DNA from: Polyangium mundeleinium
GTDB taxonomy: Bacteria > Myxococcota_A > Polyangia > Polyangiales > Polyangiaceae
NCBI RefSeq assembly: GCF_028369105.1
Contig: NZ_JAQNDO010000001.1
Coordinates: 8,960,501-9,024,500 of the forward strand
Direction: 5' to 3'
DNA: 64,000 bases
The translations under genes and the position numbers were made by a program. Positions 15,554 to 24,877 of this stretch are shown piece by piece (positions within the stretch are counted from its first letter, which is position 1; each line of letters starts with the position of its first letter). Below the pieces are notes generated by a model, which saw nothing but the letters and a program-made list of their open reading frames with translations, was not told the DNA's origin and ran no database searches.

Positions 15554-17674
15554 TCAATGCACCCGCATTCCGGGTTTCGCCCCGCTATCGGCCGACAGGA
15601 CGAACACGCTCTCCCCGTCGCCCGCGGCGAGCACCATTCCCTCGCTCATCCCGAACTTCATCTGCCGCGGCGCCAGGTTCGCGCACACGATCACGAGCCG
15701 GCCGAGGAGATCCTTCGGATCGTAATACGCCTTGATCCCCGCGAACACCTGCCGCGTCGTGTCGCCGCCGAGCGAGACCGTGAGCTTGAGCAGCTTCTTC
15801 GCCCCCGGCACGCCCTCGGCCGCGATGATCCGCGCCACGCGCATGTCGACCTTCGTGAAATCGTCGATCGAACACTGCGGCGCGAGCGGCTCCTTCGCGA
15901 GCGCGTCGCCGGCATCCTCGTACTTCGCCGGGGCCGCCTCCGCCGCGCCCGCCTCCGGGGCCGCGGAGGCCTTCGGCGCCTCGCCCGGCTCCCCCGCGCG
16001 GCTCGCTTCGATCATCTTGTGCACGGCCTCCACCTCCATTCGCTTCATCAAATGCTGGTACGGCGCCACGGGCGTGCCCACGAGCGGCTTTTGCGCGAGG
16101 TCGAGCCGATCCATCGGGCTGTTCAGGAGCGCGCCCGACTCCGCCGCGAGCTTCGGCAAAACGGGGGCCAGGTACAGCACGATCTGCCGGTACAGGTTCA
16201 GCGCCACCGTGCACGCATTCTGCACGTCCTGCTCTTTGCCCGCCTGCTTGGCGAGCGCCCACGGCGCCACCCGATCCACGTATTCGTTCGCCCGATCCGC
16301 GAGGCCCACGATGATCCGGATCGCCCGCGCGAAATCGAACGCCGCGTACGCCTCGCTGATCTCCGCGCCCGCCTTCGCCGCCGCCTCGAAGAGACCGCCG
16401 TCGTCCGGGTAACTCGCGGAAAGCCCCGTCTTCGCCACGAAGCGGGACGAGCGGCTCGCGAGGTTCACGATCTTGTTCACGAGCTCCGCGTTCACCTTCT
16501 GGACGAACTCGTCGACGTTGAGATCGAAGTCCTCCACGCGCGCGCCGAGCTTGCTCGCGTAGTAATACCGGAGGTACGAGGGGTCGAGGTGGTCGAGGTA
16601 CGTCCGTGCCATGACGAACGTGCCCTTCGTCTTCGACATCTTCTCGCCGTTCACCGTCAAGAAGCCGTGCACCTGCACGCGGGAAGGCAACGAATACCCC
16701 GCGCTCTTCAGCATCGAGGGCCAGAACAGCGTGTGGAAATAGACGATGTCCTTGCCGATGACGTGCACGATCTCGGTCTTGTCCGAGCGCCACCAGTCAT
16801 CCATGCGCTCGCCGTTCTTGTCGCACCACTCGCGCGTGGTGCCCATGTATCCGATCGGCGCGTCGAACCAGACGTACCAGTAATGCCCCGGCGCGTCCGG
16901 GATCTCGAAGCCGAAGTAGGGCGCGGGGCGCGAGACGTCCCAGTCGCGCAGCGGCTCGGCGAGGAAATGGCCCGCGAGGTAGTTCGCGATCTCCTTCGGC
17001 ATGCGGCCCTCGGCCGCCGTCCATTCCGTCAGGAAGGCGTGGTCGGGCTCGATCGCGACGAACAGGTGCTCGGCGCTCTTGAGCTCCGGCCGCGCGCCCG
17101 AGAGCGTGCTCTTCGGATCGACGAGCTCGGTCGCGCTGTACGTCGAGCCGCACTTGTCGCAGTTGTCGCCGTACTGATCGGGCGCGCCGCAGCGCGGGCA
17201 GGTGCCCCTGACGAACCTGTCGGCGAGGAACGTGCCCGCCTGCGGGTCGAAGAGCTGCGTGACGTCGCGCTTCGCGACCCGCCCGTTCTTCCGGAGCGAG
17301 GCCCAGATCTCGTGACAGACCTCGCGCGTCGCGGCCGAGTTCGTGCTGCCGTAGTGATCGAACTGGATCATGAAGTCGGCGAAGTCGCGCTGGTGCGCGC
17401 CGCTCATGTCGGCGATCACCGCCTCCTCCGAGCGCCCCTCCTTGCGCGCGCGGATCATGATCGACGTGCCGTGCGTGTCGTCCGCGCAGATGTAGACGCA
17501 GCGGCGTCCGGCCATGCGCTGGTACCGCACGAAGATGTCCGTCTGCGTGTACTCGAGCATGTGGCCAAGGTGAATGTGGCCGTTGGCGTAAGGGAGCGCG
17601 CTGGTGACGAGCAAGGAGTTTGAGGGCGTAGCTCCGCTTGTCGGAGCGGAGCCCCCATCGTTCGAAGGCTTCAT
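15554..17674 (-). CDS. metG: Methionyl-tRNA synthetase with C-terminal tRNA-binding domain
   Basis: This cytosolic enzyme charges tRNA-Met. I chose the ATG at 17674 (706 residues). Upstream ATGs at 17695 and 17713 add residues unlike the family, and none of the three has a clear Shine-Dalgarno. It shows the class I signatures HIHLGHML near residue 35 and KMSKTK near 345, and a zinc knuckle with CPRC and CDKC near 160-175. After the anticodon-binding helices there is an Ala/Pro/Glu-rich linker, then a Trbp111-like domain at the C-terminus (from about residue 605; KVDMRVARIIAAEGVPGAKK). This dimerising four-part layout is the long form of MetRS. Confidence 0.97.
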   Translation of the reverse strand: MKPSNDGGSAPTSGATPSNSLLVTSALPYANGHIHLGHMLEYTQTDIFVRYQRMAGRRCVYICADDTHGTSIMIRARKEGRSEEAVIADMSGAHQRDFADFMIQFDHYGSTNSAATREVCHEIWASLRKNGRVAKRDVTQLFDPQAGTFLADRFVRGTCPRCGAPDQYGDNCDKCGSTYSATELVDPKSTLSGARPELKSAEHLFVAIEPDHAFLTEWTAAEGRMPKEIANYLAGHFLAEPLRDWDVSRPAPYFGFEIPDAPGHYWYVWFDAPIGYMGTTREWCDKNGERMDDWWRSDKTEIVHVIGKDIVYFHTLFWPSMLKSAGYSLPSRVQVHGFLTVNGEKMSKTKGTFVMARTYLDHLDPSYLRYYYASKLGARVEDFDLNVDEFVQKVNAELVNKIVNLASRSSRFVAKTGLSASYPDDGGLFEAAAKAGAEISEAYAAFDFARAIRIIVGLADRANEYVDRVAPWALAKQAGKEQDVQNACTVALNLYRQIVLYLAPVLPKLAAESGALLNSPMDRLDLAQKPLVGTPVAPYQHLMKRMEVEAVHKMIEASRAGEPGEAPKASAAPEAGAAEAAPAKYEDAGDALAKEPLAPQCSIDDFTKVDMRVARIIAAEGVPGAKKLLKLTVSLGGDTTRQVFAGIKAYYDPKDLLGRLVIVCANLAPRQMKFGMSEGMVLAAGDGESVFVLSADSGAKPGMRVH

Positions 17675-17764
17675 GGCGGGCGCAATGTGCACCATCACGC
17701 GGACAAATGCCAAGCCCCGACCTGCAAGCGCGCAGCTCGTCGGTCCGTCCGCGTCAGAGGGACA

Positions 17765-18601
17765 TCACAGGTAGAGGCTCTTGCGCGCGGCGCGCCCCTC
17801 GTCGAGCAGCTCGGCGATCCGCGCCTTCACCGCATCCACCTTCGGCTGCACCTCGGCGTCTTCCTCGTTGCCCGTGCCCTCGAACCACATCGGCTCGCCG
17901 AACCAGATCGAGCAGCGGGCCGGCAGGGGCAAGGGCAGGACCGTCGGCGTGATCGGGAAGTACGGGATGTTGAAGGCGCGGGCGAGCGGCTTGATGTCGA
18001 AGAACGCCGGGCACGCCTCCTCGCCGCCGACGAACGCGAAGGGCGTGATGGGAGCACGTGTCTTCATCGCGAGGCGCACGAAGCCGGTCCCGAAGTCGAG
18101 CAGCTTGTACCGATCCTTCCAGAGCTTGCCGCTGCCACGCGCGCCCTCCGGGAAGACCATGATGAGCTCGTCGTCCGCGAGCAGGCGCTCGCAGTTCTCG
18201 GGCAGGCCCGTGACCTGGCCGGCGCGCGTCAGCCACACGTTCACGAGCGGCAGGCGCTGGAAGACCTTCTCGATCATCGCCTTCACCGCCCGCGGCGGAC
18301 GCGCGTCGAGCATCATCGCCGTCGCCACCATCATGCCGTCGTAGGCGAGCTGCGACGAGTGGTTGCCGATGAGCAGCCCCTTTCCTTGCGGCACGCGGTC
18401 GATCCCGTGCACCTCGACACGGAAATAGTGCCGGTAAAACCAGGCCGCGACGTAAAGCGTGCGCTTCGCCGTCGCCGTGGAGAAGCCCCATTTGTCGAAC
18501 CCGAGCGTGTTCACGGAGGGCGAGACCGTGTCCACGATCTCCGCGAGTTCCCGGGGAATCTGTCGATCCAGCGCCTCGAACAGGCCATCCAGCGAGCGCA
18601 T
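17765..18601 (-). CDS. 1-acyl-glycerol-phosphate acyltransferase-like (PlsC family)
   Basis: The enzyme transfers acyl groups to lipids at the inner membrane. The motifs of the family are present: NHSSQLAYD (NHxxxxD-like catalytic His/Asp) near residue 83 and FPEGARGSGK near 150, which binds the phosphate. I chose the ATG at 18601 (AAGGTGG about eight bases upstream) over the GTG at 18613. The product is 278 residues with a single likely membrane-proximal hydrophobic segment (TLYVAAWFYRHYF). It lies 21 bases downstream of the DUF1624 membrane protein gene on the same strand. The acyl acceptor is unknown. Confidence 0.88.
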   Translation of the reverse strand: MRSLDGLFEALDRQIPRELAEIVDTVSPSVNTLGFDKWGFSTATAKRTLYVAAWFYRHYFRVEVHGIDRVPQGKGLLIGNHSSQLAYDGMMVATAMMLDARPPRAVKAMIEKVFQRLPLVNVWLTRAGQVTGLPENCERLLADDELIMVFPEGARGSGKLWKDRYKLLDFGTGFVRLAMKTRAPITPFAFVGGEEACPAFFDIKPLARAFNIPYFPITPTVLPLPLPARCSIWFGEPMWFEGTGNEEDAEVQPKVDAVKARIAELLDEGRAARKSLYL

Positions 18602-18622
18602 CGTGCCCACCACCTTTTGACG

Positions 18623-19867
18623 TCAAAGATAACTGAGGAATACGAGATCCCGCCGCCTTCGCTTGAGCTCCGCGAACCAGCGGCAGAGCGGGTAGAGCGC
18701 CGCCACGACGGCAAGCGTGTATCCGTAGACGAAGGGCAAACCATGCTGGGCCTCCGCGGGCAACCCCATGGGGTCGTGCCACGCGAAGACCTTCGGGCCG
18801 TGGATCGCGTAGTGCACGACGGCCGCGGAGGCATGGATCAGGTAGAGGTGGAGGATGTAATAAAAGAGCGGCGCCCGGCCGAACACGAGCAGCACCTTCT
18901 TGCCGGGGAATTCACGCCCCTCGAGCGCGCCGAGCGCGAGGAGCGCGGGCCCGAGCGTCATGAGCAGGTACGAGAGCGACGGCGGGTACTTGCGGCAATT
19001 GAGGAACGAGAGCGCCGTGGGGAGGGCGCTGCCCTGCGAGGTCCAGGGCGAAGGATCGCCGTACACGTTCGCTCCCCGGACGATCACGAAGGCCAGCGTG
19101 AGCGCCGCGCCGAGCTTGTAGAGCCGCGCGCGGCGCTCGCCCGGCGCCGCTTCGAGGAGCGCGCCGAGGCCATATCCCGCGGCCATGACGCCGATCCACG
19201 GCACGAGCGGGTACGCGACGAACACGTAGTGGCCCGGCGCGGGCTCGAAAGGCCGCGACTCGTGCAAGATCGACCCGACGACGCCGAGCGCGCTCCCTCG
19301 CGCGAACGAGACGCCGTCGAGCAGGTTGTGCCCCGCGATCATGGCGACGCCGATCGCCGCCACCACGCGCACGGGCAGGTGCACGAGGCCCGCGAGCGCG
19401 ATCATGCTCCAGCCGATGGCCCAGATCACCTGGAGCGGCGTGATGTGGTAGCCCGGATCGAAGGTCCACCCGAGCCGGATCACCGTGATCTCCAGGAACA
19501 CCAGCCAGGCGCCGCGGGTGAGGAGGAAGCGGGAGAGCTCGCCCCGGCTCTTGCCCCGCGCGGCCTGCAGGTACGCGCTCGTGCCCGCCAAAAGGACAAA
19601 CACGGGGGCGCAAAAGTGCGTGATCCACCGGGTGAAGAACAGCGCCGCGCTGGTCTTCGTGACGTCGAGGCGGAAGTCGACCGGCGGGCCCACGAAGTCC
19701 CGCACGTGGTCGATCGCCATCAGGATCATGACGAGGCCTCGCAGGACGTCGACCGCGTCGAGGCGCGCACGTTCGGCGGGTTTCGTGGAGCTCGCGGCCG
19801 CAGCCGCGCCGCCATCTTCGAGAGTCAGGGCCGTCACCGGCGCGAGCTTACCAGGAGCGTTCGGCAT
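18623..19867 (-). CDS. DUF1624 / heparan-alpha-glucosaminide acetyltransferase-like membrane protein
   Basis: The product is 414 residues with about ten transmembrane helices. The signature RLDAVDVLRGLVMILMAIDH at residues 35-54 is typical of DUF1624 membrane acyltransferases, in which the charged pair and His near the first helix are conserved. The rest of the protein alternates hydrophobic helices with short loops, ending in a basic tail (ELKRRRRDLVF). It probably acetylates a cell-envelope sugar, but the substrate cannot be stated. The ATG at 19867 has no obvious ribosome binding site. The PlsC-like gene follows on the same strand, so the pair may be one operon for envelope modification. 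Confidence 0.85.
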   Translation of the reverse strand: MPNAPGKLAPVTALTLEDGGAAAAASSTKPAERARLDAVDVLRGLVMILMAIDHVRDFVGPPVDFRLDVTKTSAALFFTRWITHFCAPVFVLLAGTSAYLQAARGKSRGELSRFLLTRGAWLVFLEITVIRLGWTFDPGYHITPLQVIWAIGWSMIALAGLVHLPVRVVAAIGVAMIAGHNLLDGVSFARGSALGVVGSILHESRPFEPAPGHYVFVAYPLVPWIGVMAAGYGLGALLEAAPGERRARLYKLGAALTLAFVIVRGANVYGDPSPWTSQGSALPTALSFLNCRKYPPSLSYLLMTLGPALLALGALEGREFPGKKVLLVFGRAPLFYYILHLYLIHASAAVVHYAIHGPKVFAWHDPMGLPAEAQHGLPFVYGYTLAVVAALYPLCRWFAELKRRRRDLVFLSYL

Positions 19868-19898
19868 TTCGAACCACGCTCACGCCCGAGGCGGCTCC

Positions 19899-20471
19899 TC
19901 ACTCGATGCGGAATCGATCGCCGTGGCGGCCGTCGTCGTCGCGCCGGTCGAACACGATGAACGGGTTGTACCGATTGCCGATGCGCTCGCTGTAGCGGCC
20001 TTCGAGCCGGACCACCACGTTGTTCGTCACGTCGCGGAGCGTGACGTCGTCGTACGTGACGCGGACGAGGATCGGGCGACGATCACGGCTGCAGAAGGCG
20101 GCCGGCGGCGGAGCTTCGAGGTTGAGCGAGCCGACGATGCGGCCCTCGCGATCGGCGCGGAGCGCGCTCCGCTCGGAGATGTACTGGCGGACGATCCGCC
20201 GGTCGCCCTGGCCCCCCGTGACGACGCCGGCCCGGGTCGCGCAGCGGTACACGGCGCGGACCTCGGCGCGCAGGCGAATCTCGACGTTCGCCCTTCGTGC
20301 CAGGCCAGACTCACGAAAATCGACGTCGAGGTCCCCGTCGCGTGTGATGTCGACGCTCAGATTCCTGAACACGGGATTTCGATCCCGGCGCTGTGCCTCC
20401 GCGGGTGATGCCGCGAGGAGCGGCGCGGCCGCGAGCGCGGCAAGCATGACGAGGCGAATCATTCGTCCCAT
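19899..20471 (-). CDS. Secreted hypothetical protein
   Basis: I chose the ATG at 20471 because GGAGG lies eight bases upstream and a signal peptide follows (MGRMIRLVMLAALAAAPLLA, cleavage near SPAEA-Q). The mature part, about 165 residues, is beta-rich and basic (VFRNLSVDITRDGDLDVDFR, LEGRYSERIGNRYNPF) with two Cys (YRCATR and FCSRDRR) that could form a disulphide. It resembles small periplasmic beta-proteins of unknown role. It is divergent from the Gly-rich lipoprotein gene at 20812. Confidence 0.75.
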   Translation of the reverse strand: MGRMIRLVMLAALAAAPLLAASPAEAQRRDRNPVFRNLSVDITRDGDLDVDFRESGLARRANVEIRLRAEVRAVYRCATRAGVVTGGQGDRRIVRQYISERSALRADREGRIVGSLNLEAPPPAAFCSRDRRPILVRVTYDDVTLRDVTNNVVVRLEGRYSERIGNRYNPFIVFDRRDDDGRHGDRFRIE

Positions 20472-20811
20472 GGCGCATTCCTCCTTTGCACGCGCGGCTC
20501 TCGCGCGGCGAATTTGTTCTCGACGAACGAAGGCAGGCCCCGCCCTCTTCGTCGCCCCCTTCCCATGAGACCGCCCGCGCACGACCGGAAGCGCCGCCCG
20601 GCACGGATGTTCGCCGCGCTGGCCGTTTGCTCCCGTCCTCGGAGGAACTTCCAAAGTTTATCAGCGAGCGCGTGGCCGCCCCGCTCGACGAGGGCTCGCC
20701 CAGGCCAAAGAGACAGCGCGGTGGTCAGATGTGCTCCGGTGAGCGCGGCTCGCCGTGATTGCCGTGGCGGAGACGACCATCCACGAACGGAAACAATTGG
20801 GGAGGCCAACC
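20472..20811. other. 340-base divergent intergenic region
   Basis: It separates two exported-protein genes that read away from each other. Both have strong ribosome binding sites at its ends (GGAGG for the left gene, GGGGAGG at about 20799-20805 for the right gene). I see no other gene or repeat in it. Both promoters should lie here. Confidence 0.5.
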
Positions 20812-21285
20812 ATGAATCAGTTCTCGAAGTTTTTCGCGCTGCTCGGTCTGTCCGCGTCCGTGGCGCTCGTCGGCACCGGTTGCGCGGCCGAGGTCGAGGA
20901 TCCCGAGTCCGAGCTGGCCCTCGCGGACGAAGCGGACGACAGCGCAGAGCTCGCTGTGAGCGCGGATGACGAGACGACGGCGGAGAGCGAAGACGCGCTC
21001 TCGAGCACGGGCAGCTGCGCCTGGGGCGCCTGCGGTGGCGGCGGGGGCTTCGTCGGCGGGGGCTTCGTCGGCGGGGCCGTCGTCGGCGGGGGCTTCGTCG
21101 GCGGGATCGGCGGGATCGGCGGCATCGGCGGCATCGGCGGCATCGGCGGCATCGGCGGCTGCGGCTACGGACGCGGCTTCGATTGCGGAATCGGCGGCCG
21201 CCACTTCCTCCGCGGCCCGTACTACGGGGCTTGCGGCGGCTACGGGCGCGGCTTCTGCGGCTACGGGGCCGGCCGGTTCTGGTGA
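20812..21285 (+). CDS. Small Gly-rich lipoprotein
   Basis: The ATG at 20812 follows GGGGAGG and starts a lipoprotein signal (NQFSKFFALLGLSASVALVGTGC; lipobox GTGC). A roughly 45-residue acidic linker (AAEVEDPESELALADEADDS) leads to a Gly-rich domain built of FVGGG and GGI repeats (about residues 80-120), ending in a Cys/Tyr/Gly tail (CGYGRGFDCG, YGACGGYGRG). The total is 157 residues. Such proteins are probably surface-exposed and structural. A perfect terminator follows. Confidence 0.8.
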   Translation: MNQFSKFFALLGLSASVALVGTGCAAEVEDPESELALADEADDSAELAVSADDETTAESEDALSSTGSCAWGACGGGGGFVGGGFVGGAVVGGGFVGGIGGIGGIGGIGGIGGIGGCGYGRGFDCGIGGRHFLRGPYYGACGGYGRGFCGYGAGRFW

Positions 21286-21322
21286 TCCGGGGCGATTCGC
21301 CCACGCATCGAGGATGAATCCG

Positions 21323-21362
21323 AACCCGACCGGCACCCGGGAGCCGGTCGGGTTCCCTTTTT
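21323..21362 (+). terminator. Rho-independent terminator
   Basis: The arms AACCCGACCGGC (21323-21334) and GCCGGTCGGGTT (21343-21354) pair perfectly over 12 bases with an 8-base loop and are followed by CCCTTTTT. It ends the transcript of the Gly-rich lipoprotein gene and is the best terminator in the window. Confidence 0.93.
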
Positions 21363-21384
21363 GTACGCGATAGACAAACCGCGC

Positions 21385-23952
21385 CTATCGCCAGCCGTCG
21401 ATGGATACCACGCGCCCGAGCGCGAGGACGCGCAGCGCATTCGGGTGGGACTCGTATTGATCCTGCTGGGCGTGGGCCTCGGCGAGCAGGCGCGCCTTCA
21501 TCTTGAGCATGAGCGGCAGCTTCATCGCCAGGATCTGCGGCAGGTAGACGGGAACGGGCGTATTTTCGCCCGCGGGGACGCAGAGGGCGCGAATCTGCTC
21601 GTCGCCGAACACGGTGCGCTTCTGGTATTTGCGTTGATCCAGGAGCACGCGCTCGATGTGGGCGTCGAGCTGGGTCACCGTGACGCTACGCTTCGACTGG
21701 CGGAGCGCGTCGCGGAGCTCGCTCGTGACGGCCTCGACATTCGAAGGTGCCTGGAGAAGCGGCGTCTTCAGCACTTCGTTCGCCGCTTCGAGGGCATCCT
21801 TGAGTTTCTTGTTGTCCTCGGTCACGAGCGGCGTGATCGCGGCGACGGCGGCCTGGAGGTGCTCGACCTCGTCGAAGGGAAAGCGGAGCTCGCCCGTGAG
21901 CATGACGACGGGCGGCGTGAAGCGGCCCGTCTCGCTGATCGATTCGAGCATCGCCCGCTGAATGCCCCGTCCGTCCGTGGGCGTGGCGCGCGTGAGGACG
22001 CCAAAGGTGTCGTGCCGATCCCGCGAGGCATTCGGGTCGTCGGTGGGCAGGTCGTGCTTGGGATCGAGCGGTTCGAATTCGAGCTCGTCCACGATGGTCG
22101 GGAACGCGGCGCGAATGCGAGCGACGCCCTGCGGATCGAACCAGAGGAGATCAACGACCTCGGGGCCGAGCCGGCGCGAGGGGCGCGCGGGCGGCACGCG
22201 CGGGCGCATGTCGTCCTGGGCGGCGGGCGTGGTCGTGACGGGCGCAGCGACAGGGGTATGCGTGGGCGCGCCGATGACGTTCGCCGACGCGCCGGCCGCC
22301 CAGGGGCTGGTCTCGCGCGGCGAGGCGGGCGCGGCCGCCACGTCGAGGGGTTCGCGGCGAGGGACCTCGGCCGGAGGCACGGGCGTCGCCTGCGGGGGCG
22401 TGAAGGGCGGCGCGGCGGCCGCGACCGCAGCCGGCGGGCCCATGGGCGGCGCGACGGGGATGGCCGCGGTGGAAGGAACCGCGGGCGCCGCGGGGATCGC
22501 AGGCACGGGCGGCATCGGAGGGACGACCTGCGCGGCCGCGGGCGGCTGCGAGGCCGGGAAAGGCAGCGGCGTGCGGGAAGGCTGCGGCGGGACACGGGGC
22601 GCCGTGACGGGGTTTGTCGCGGAAACAGGAGGGGGGACGGGCGCGGCGGCGGACGTGGGGACGGGCGCGGGCGCAGACGTGGACGCAGCCGCCGGGGGAG
22701 GCGTGGACGCACCGCCGCGGGCTCTTCCGCGCGCGAGCCACGCCGGCAAATTCACGCCCTCGGCGCGCGCGAGCTCCTCGGTGGAGATAATCTCCGTCTC
22801 GACCGACTCCTCCTCGAAGATGTGCTGTTCCGCAGGACGAACGGGCTTCGGCGGCGCGGGCGGCGCGGCCTTCGCAGCGGACGCAGGCGCGGTGGGTGCG
22901 GGTGCGGGTGCAGGCGCGGCGGGCTGCGCGGCCGGGGCGGGCGTGGACGATTTTTGCGGGGCGAGCGCGCGGACCAGCATCTGCACGTCGTCCCAGCCGA
23001 GCTTCTGGCGGGCCGCGCCCATCGCGACGAGGACACGCCCGCGCTCGTCGCGCGAGAGCAGCGGCATCTGGCCACGCCACGTCACGGTGCAGAGGGCCCG
23101 ATCGGTGTCGATCCAGAGCGTGTCGCCGACGAGGTTGAGCTCCTGCGCTCCGCTGCGCGGGCGCTCGACGAATGCTTGCGGGCGGAGGCCCGGCAAGCGC
23201 GTCGTGAGGCGTGGATGATCGGGGTGGAGGTGCTCGAGGACGATCTCGAGATCGGGCGTGATCTCGGGGAGGCGCTGATCGGCCGGCGCGGCGTTGAAGT
23301 ACTCGATCTCGATGTCGTCGGGCAGCGGCCGCGTGTGCCATTCGGCGTGGGAAAAACTCCCGCGATGGCGCCGGAGCCGGGTCTCGCGCTGGGGCCATCC
23401 CGCGGCGATCGGGCCAAAGCCCACGGGTGATCCGTCGTCCTTCAGCGTGTGCTGTCGGCGCGCCGGATGCAGGTTCGGCAAGGGCCCGGGCGCGACGGGG
23501 ATCCCGACCGGGTTCATGGTGCCGGTCCCGCCCTGCGCGCGCTCGTAGCGCAGCGGCATGTGGGTGAAGGCGGGGCCGTCGGTGATCTGCGCCTCGCCGG
23601 ACCACGTGCGGTCGGCGTGGACCTCGATGGCCTTGTCGAGCGAGCCGACGACCATGCGCGCGAGGAGCGAGCGGCACGGCTGGTGATGCGCGGCAAATGC
23701 GTGCCCGACGAGCGTGACGTCCGCGCCTTTGCGGAACGGGACGAGGTCGCTCGGCGAGTACACGCTGCGCCGGGGATCGTCGTCCCAGTGGTTGTCGGCG
23801 TCGTTGATCGGCTCCTGGCCCGAGGAGAGACGGAGTTCTCCCGGGGCAAGATCAAAGGTGGCTTTGCAGACGACGGTGAGCACCCACTCGCGGCTCTGCC
23901 TTTGCCAAGGGAGAGAGGCCACGTAGAAGGGGCCGAGCGCGACGACCTCCAT
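21385..23952 (-). CDS. DUF2169 protein, putative type VI secretion adaptor
   Basis: DUF2169 proteins accompany type VI effectors and VgrG/PAAR genes and act as adaptors. I chose the ATG at 23952 because the family starts here (MEVVALGPFYVASLPWQ); the frame continues upstream through hexanucleotide repeats. Of 855 residues, 1-330 form the DUF2169 domain (VLTVVCKATFDLAPGELRLS, then a mainly beta region with Trp/Arg-rich strands). Residues about 360-640 are a Pro/Ala/Val-rich linker, and residues 640-855 are an alpha-helical domain (FDEVEHLQAAVAAITPLVTE). It lies 17 kb from the VgrG/PAAR module at 41.1-46.6 kb, whose cargo it may load (inference). Confidence 0.82.
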   Translation of the reverse strand: MEVVALGPFYVASLPWQRQSREWVLTVVCKATFDLAPGELRLSSGQEPINDADNHWDDDPRRSVYSPSDLVPFRKGADVTLVGHAFAAHHQPCRSLLARMVVGSLDKAIEVHADRTWSGEAQITDGPAFTHMPLRYERAQGGTGTMNPVGIPVAPGPLPNLHPARRQHTLKDDGSPVGFGPIAAGWPQRETRLRRHRGSFSHAEWHTRPLPDDIEIEYFNAAPADQRLPEITPDLEIVLEHLHPDHPRLTTRLPGLRPQAFVERPRSGAQELNLVGDTLWIDTDRALCTVTWRGQMPLLSRDERGRVLVAMGAARQKLGWDDVQMLVRALAPQKSSTPAPAAQPAAPAPAPAPTAPASAAKAAPPAPPKPVRPAEQHIFEEESVETEIISTEELARAEGVNLPAWLARGRARGGASTPPPAAASTSAPAPVPTSAAAPVPPPVSATNPVTAPRVPPQPSRTPLPFPASQPPAAAQVVPPMPPVPAIPAAPAVPSTAAIPVAPPMGPPAAVAAAAPPFTPPQATPVPPAEVPRREPLDVAAAPASPRETSPWAAGASANVIGAPTHTPVAAPVTTTPAAQDDMRPRVPPARPSRRLGPEVVDLLWFDPQGVARIRAAFPTIVDELEFEPLDPKHDLPTDDPNASRDRHDTFGVLTRATPTDGRGIQRAMLESISETGRFTPPVVMLTGELRFPFDEVEHLQAAVAAITPLVTEDNKKLKDALEAANEVLKTPLLQAPSNVEAVTSELRDALRQSKRSVTVTQLDAHIERVLLDQRKYQKRTVFGDEQIRALCVPAGENTPVPVYLPQILAMKLPLMLKMKARLLAEAHAQQDQYESHPNALRVLALGRVVSIDGWR

Positions 23953-23980
23953 CGGCGGGACGCTACCACAACGGAGGGAA

Positions 23981-24045
23981 CGGGCGGAAGCGGGAGCGGG
24001 GGCGAGCGGGAGCGCAAGCGCAAGCGCAAGCGCGAGCGGGAACGG
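23981..24045. repeat. Imperfect hexanucleotide repeat upstream of the DUF2169 gene
   Basis: Units of GCAAGC, GGGAGC and GCGAGC alternate over about 65 bases, including three consecutive GCAAGC. They lie 30-95 bp 5' of the chosen ATG. In frame they would encode Leu-Ala/Pro-Ala repeats if translation began further upstream. Confidence 0.6.
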
Positions 24046-24149
24046 TATGCAGGGGTCCCGCTCGGGGACGGGGGTCCCGGCGAATGGGTCGGCGGCGGGA
24101 GGCAGTAGTCGAGCCGTATGCTGAGACGGCGAGGTCAGGCCCCAACGTT

Positions 24150-24509
24150 GCTGAAGCTGCGGTGAGCTCTCGCTCAGGTAACCCGCCGACATTTTCTAAA
24201 AGCTCCGGCGCAGAGTCCCGGGACATTCGGGCAGAGATCGAGCGCGCTTGGGCGAGGAATGAGATCGAGTTCCGCGTCGAGCTGGCTGTCACGCCTGTGG
24301 ATCTCCACCGGCTCTTGCTCGACGATGCGCCCGACGTCGTGCACTTCAGCGGCCACGGAACGCTTCTCCGCGTCGATGCGCCCTCGCAGTCGACCCCACG
24401 CGAGTTCGAGCCGCCTGACGACGGTTTCCCGCGAGAGGTAGCGAAGCAGAGAGCATGCATATCCAGATCCGGTTCATCGCGGCCTGATTCTGTTCGAATG
24501 GTTTGGTAA
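24150..24509 (+). pseudogene. Fragment of a CHAT/caspase-like protein (N-terminal half)
   Basis: The plus-strand frame reads ESRDIRAEIERAWARNEIEF and continues to PDVVHFSGHGT near 24335-24360. This is the usual helix, strand and His-containing SGHG of CHAT or related caspase-fold domains (also seen in TIR/STAND effectors). After the SGHG the frame loses similarity and stops at 24509. No Cys motif follows. I read this as a decayed fragment. No start codon or ribosome binding site is convincing. Confidence 0.5.
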
Positions 24510-24837
24510 GGGCGGAGGCTCGTGGAACGACGGATCCATCCCCGAAAGGCTTCTCTTGGAGCTTCCGACATCCGTTCTTGTAGAATCCCTCGCGAGGCCC
24601 TCTTTGACATTCGCGCATCTGGAGGGGGCTGCCATGTACTTCGCCGGTGGACGCTTTACTGCGATGAAACTGGGCGATCGAGCCATGTTGACCGATGAAA
24701 TCAAGGAGATGCTCCTGAAGCACAGCCTCGTCGCAGGTTACGATAGGGGCCAGCGTTTCGCTGTGGAATGCGCCATCGGGATGCACGCAAAACCAAGAAA
24801 AACAAGACAGTGGGGCGGCGGGGTGACGGCGGCCATG
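24442..24837 (+). pseudogene. Protein-like reading frame of unknown origin, no clear start
   Basis: A second plus-strand frame is open from 24442 and reads as protein between about 24478 and 24790: GLILFEWFGKGGG, then ERLLLELPTSVLVESLARPS and AMLTDEIKEMLLKHSLVAGY. It overlaps the end of the CHAT fragment in another frame and runs into the tandem repeats. A TTG at 24556 or an ATG at 24634 could start it, but neither has a convincing context. It is either a small gene or another fragment. The family is unknown. Confidence 0.3.
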
Positions 24838-24877
24838 CGCGGGGGTGAAACCGGCGGGTTATTTTCCCGAAGCGCAC

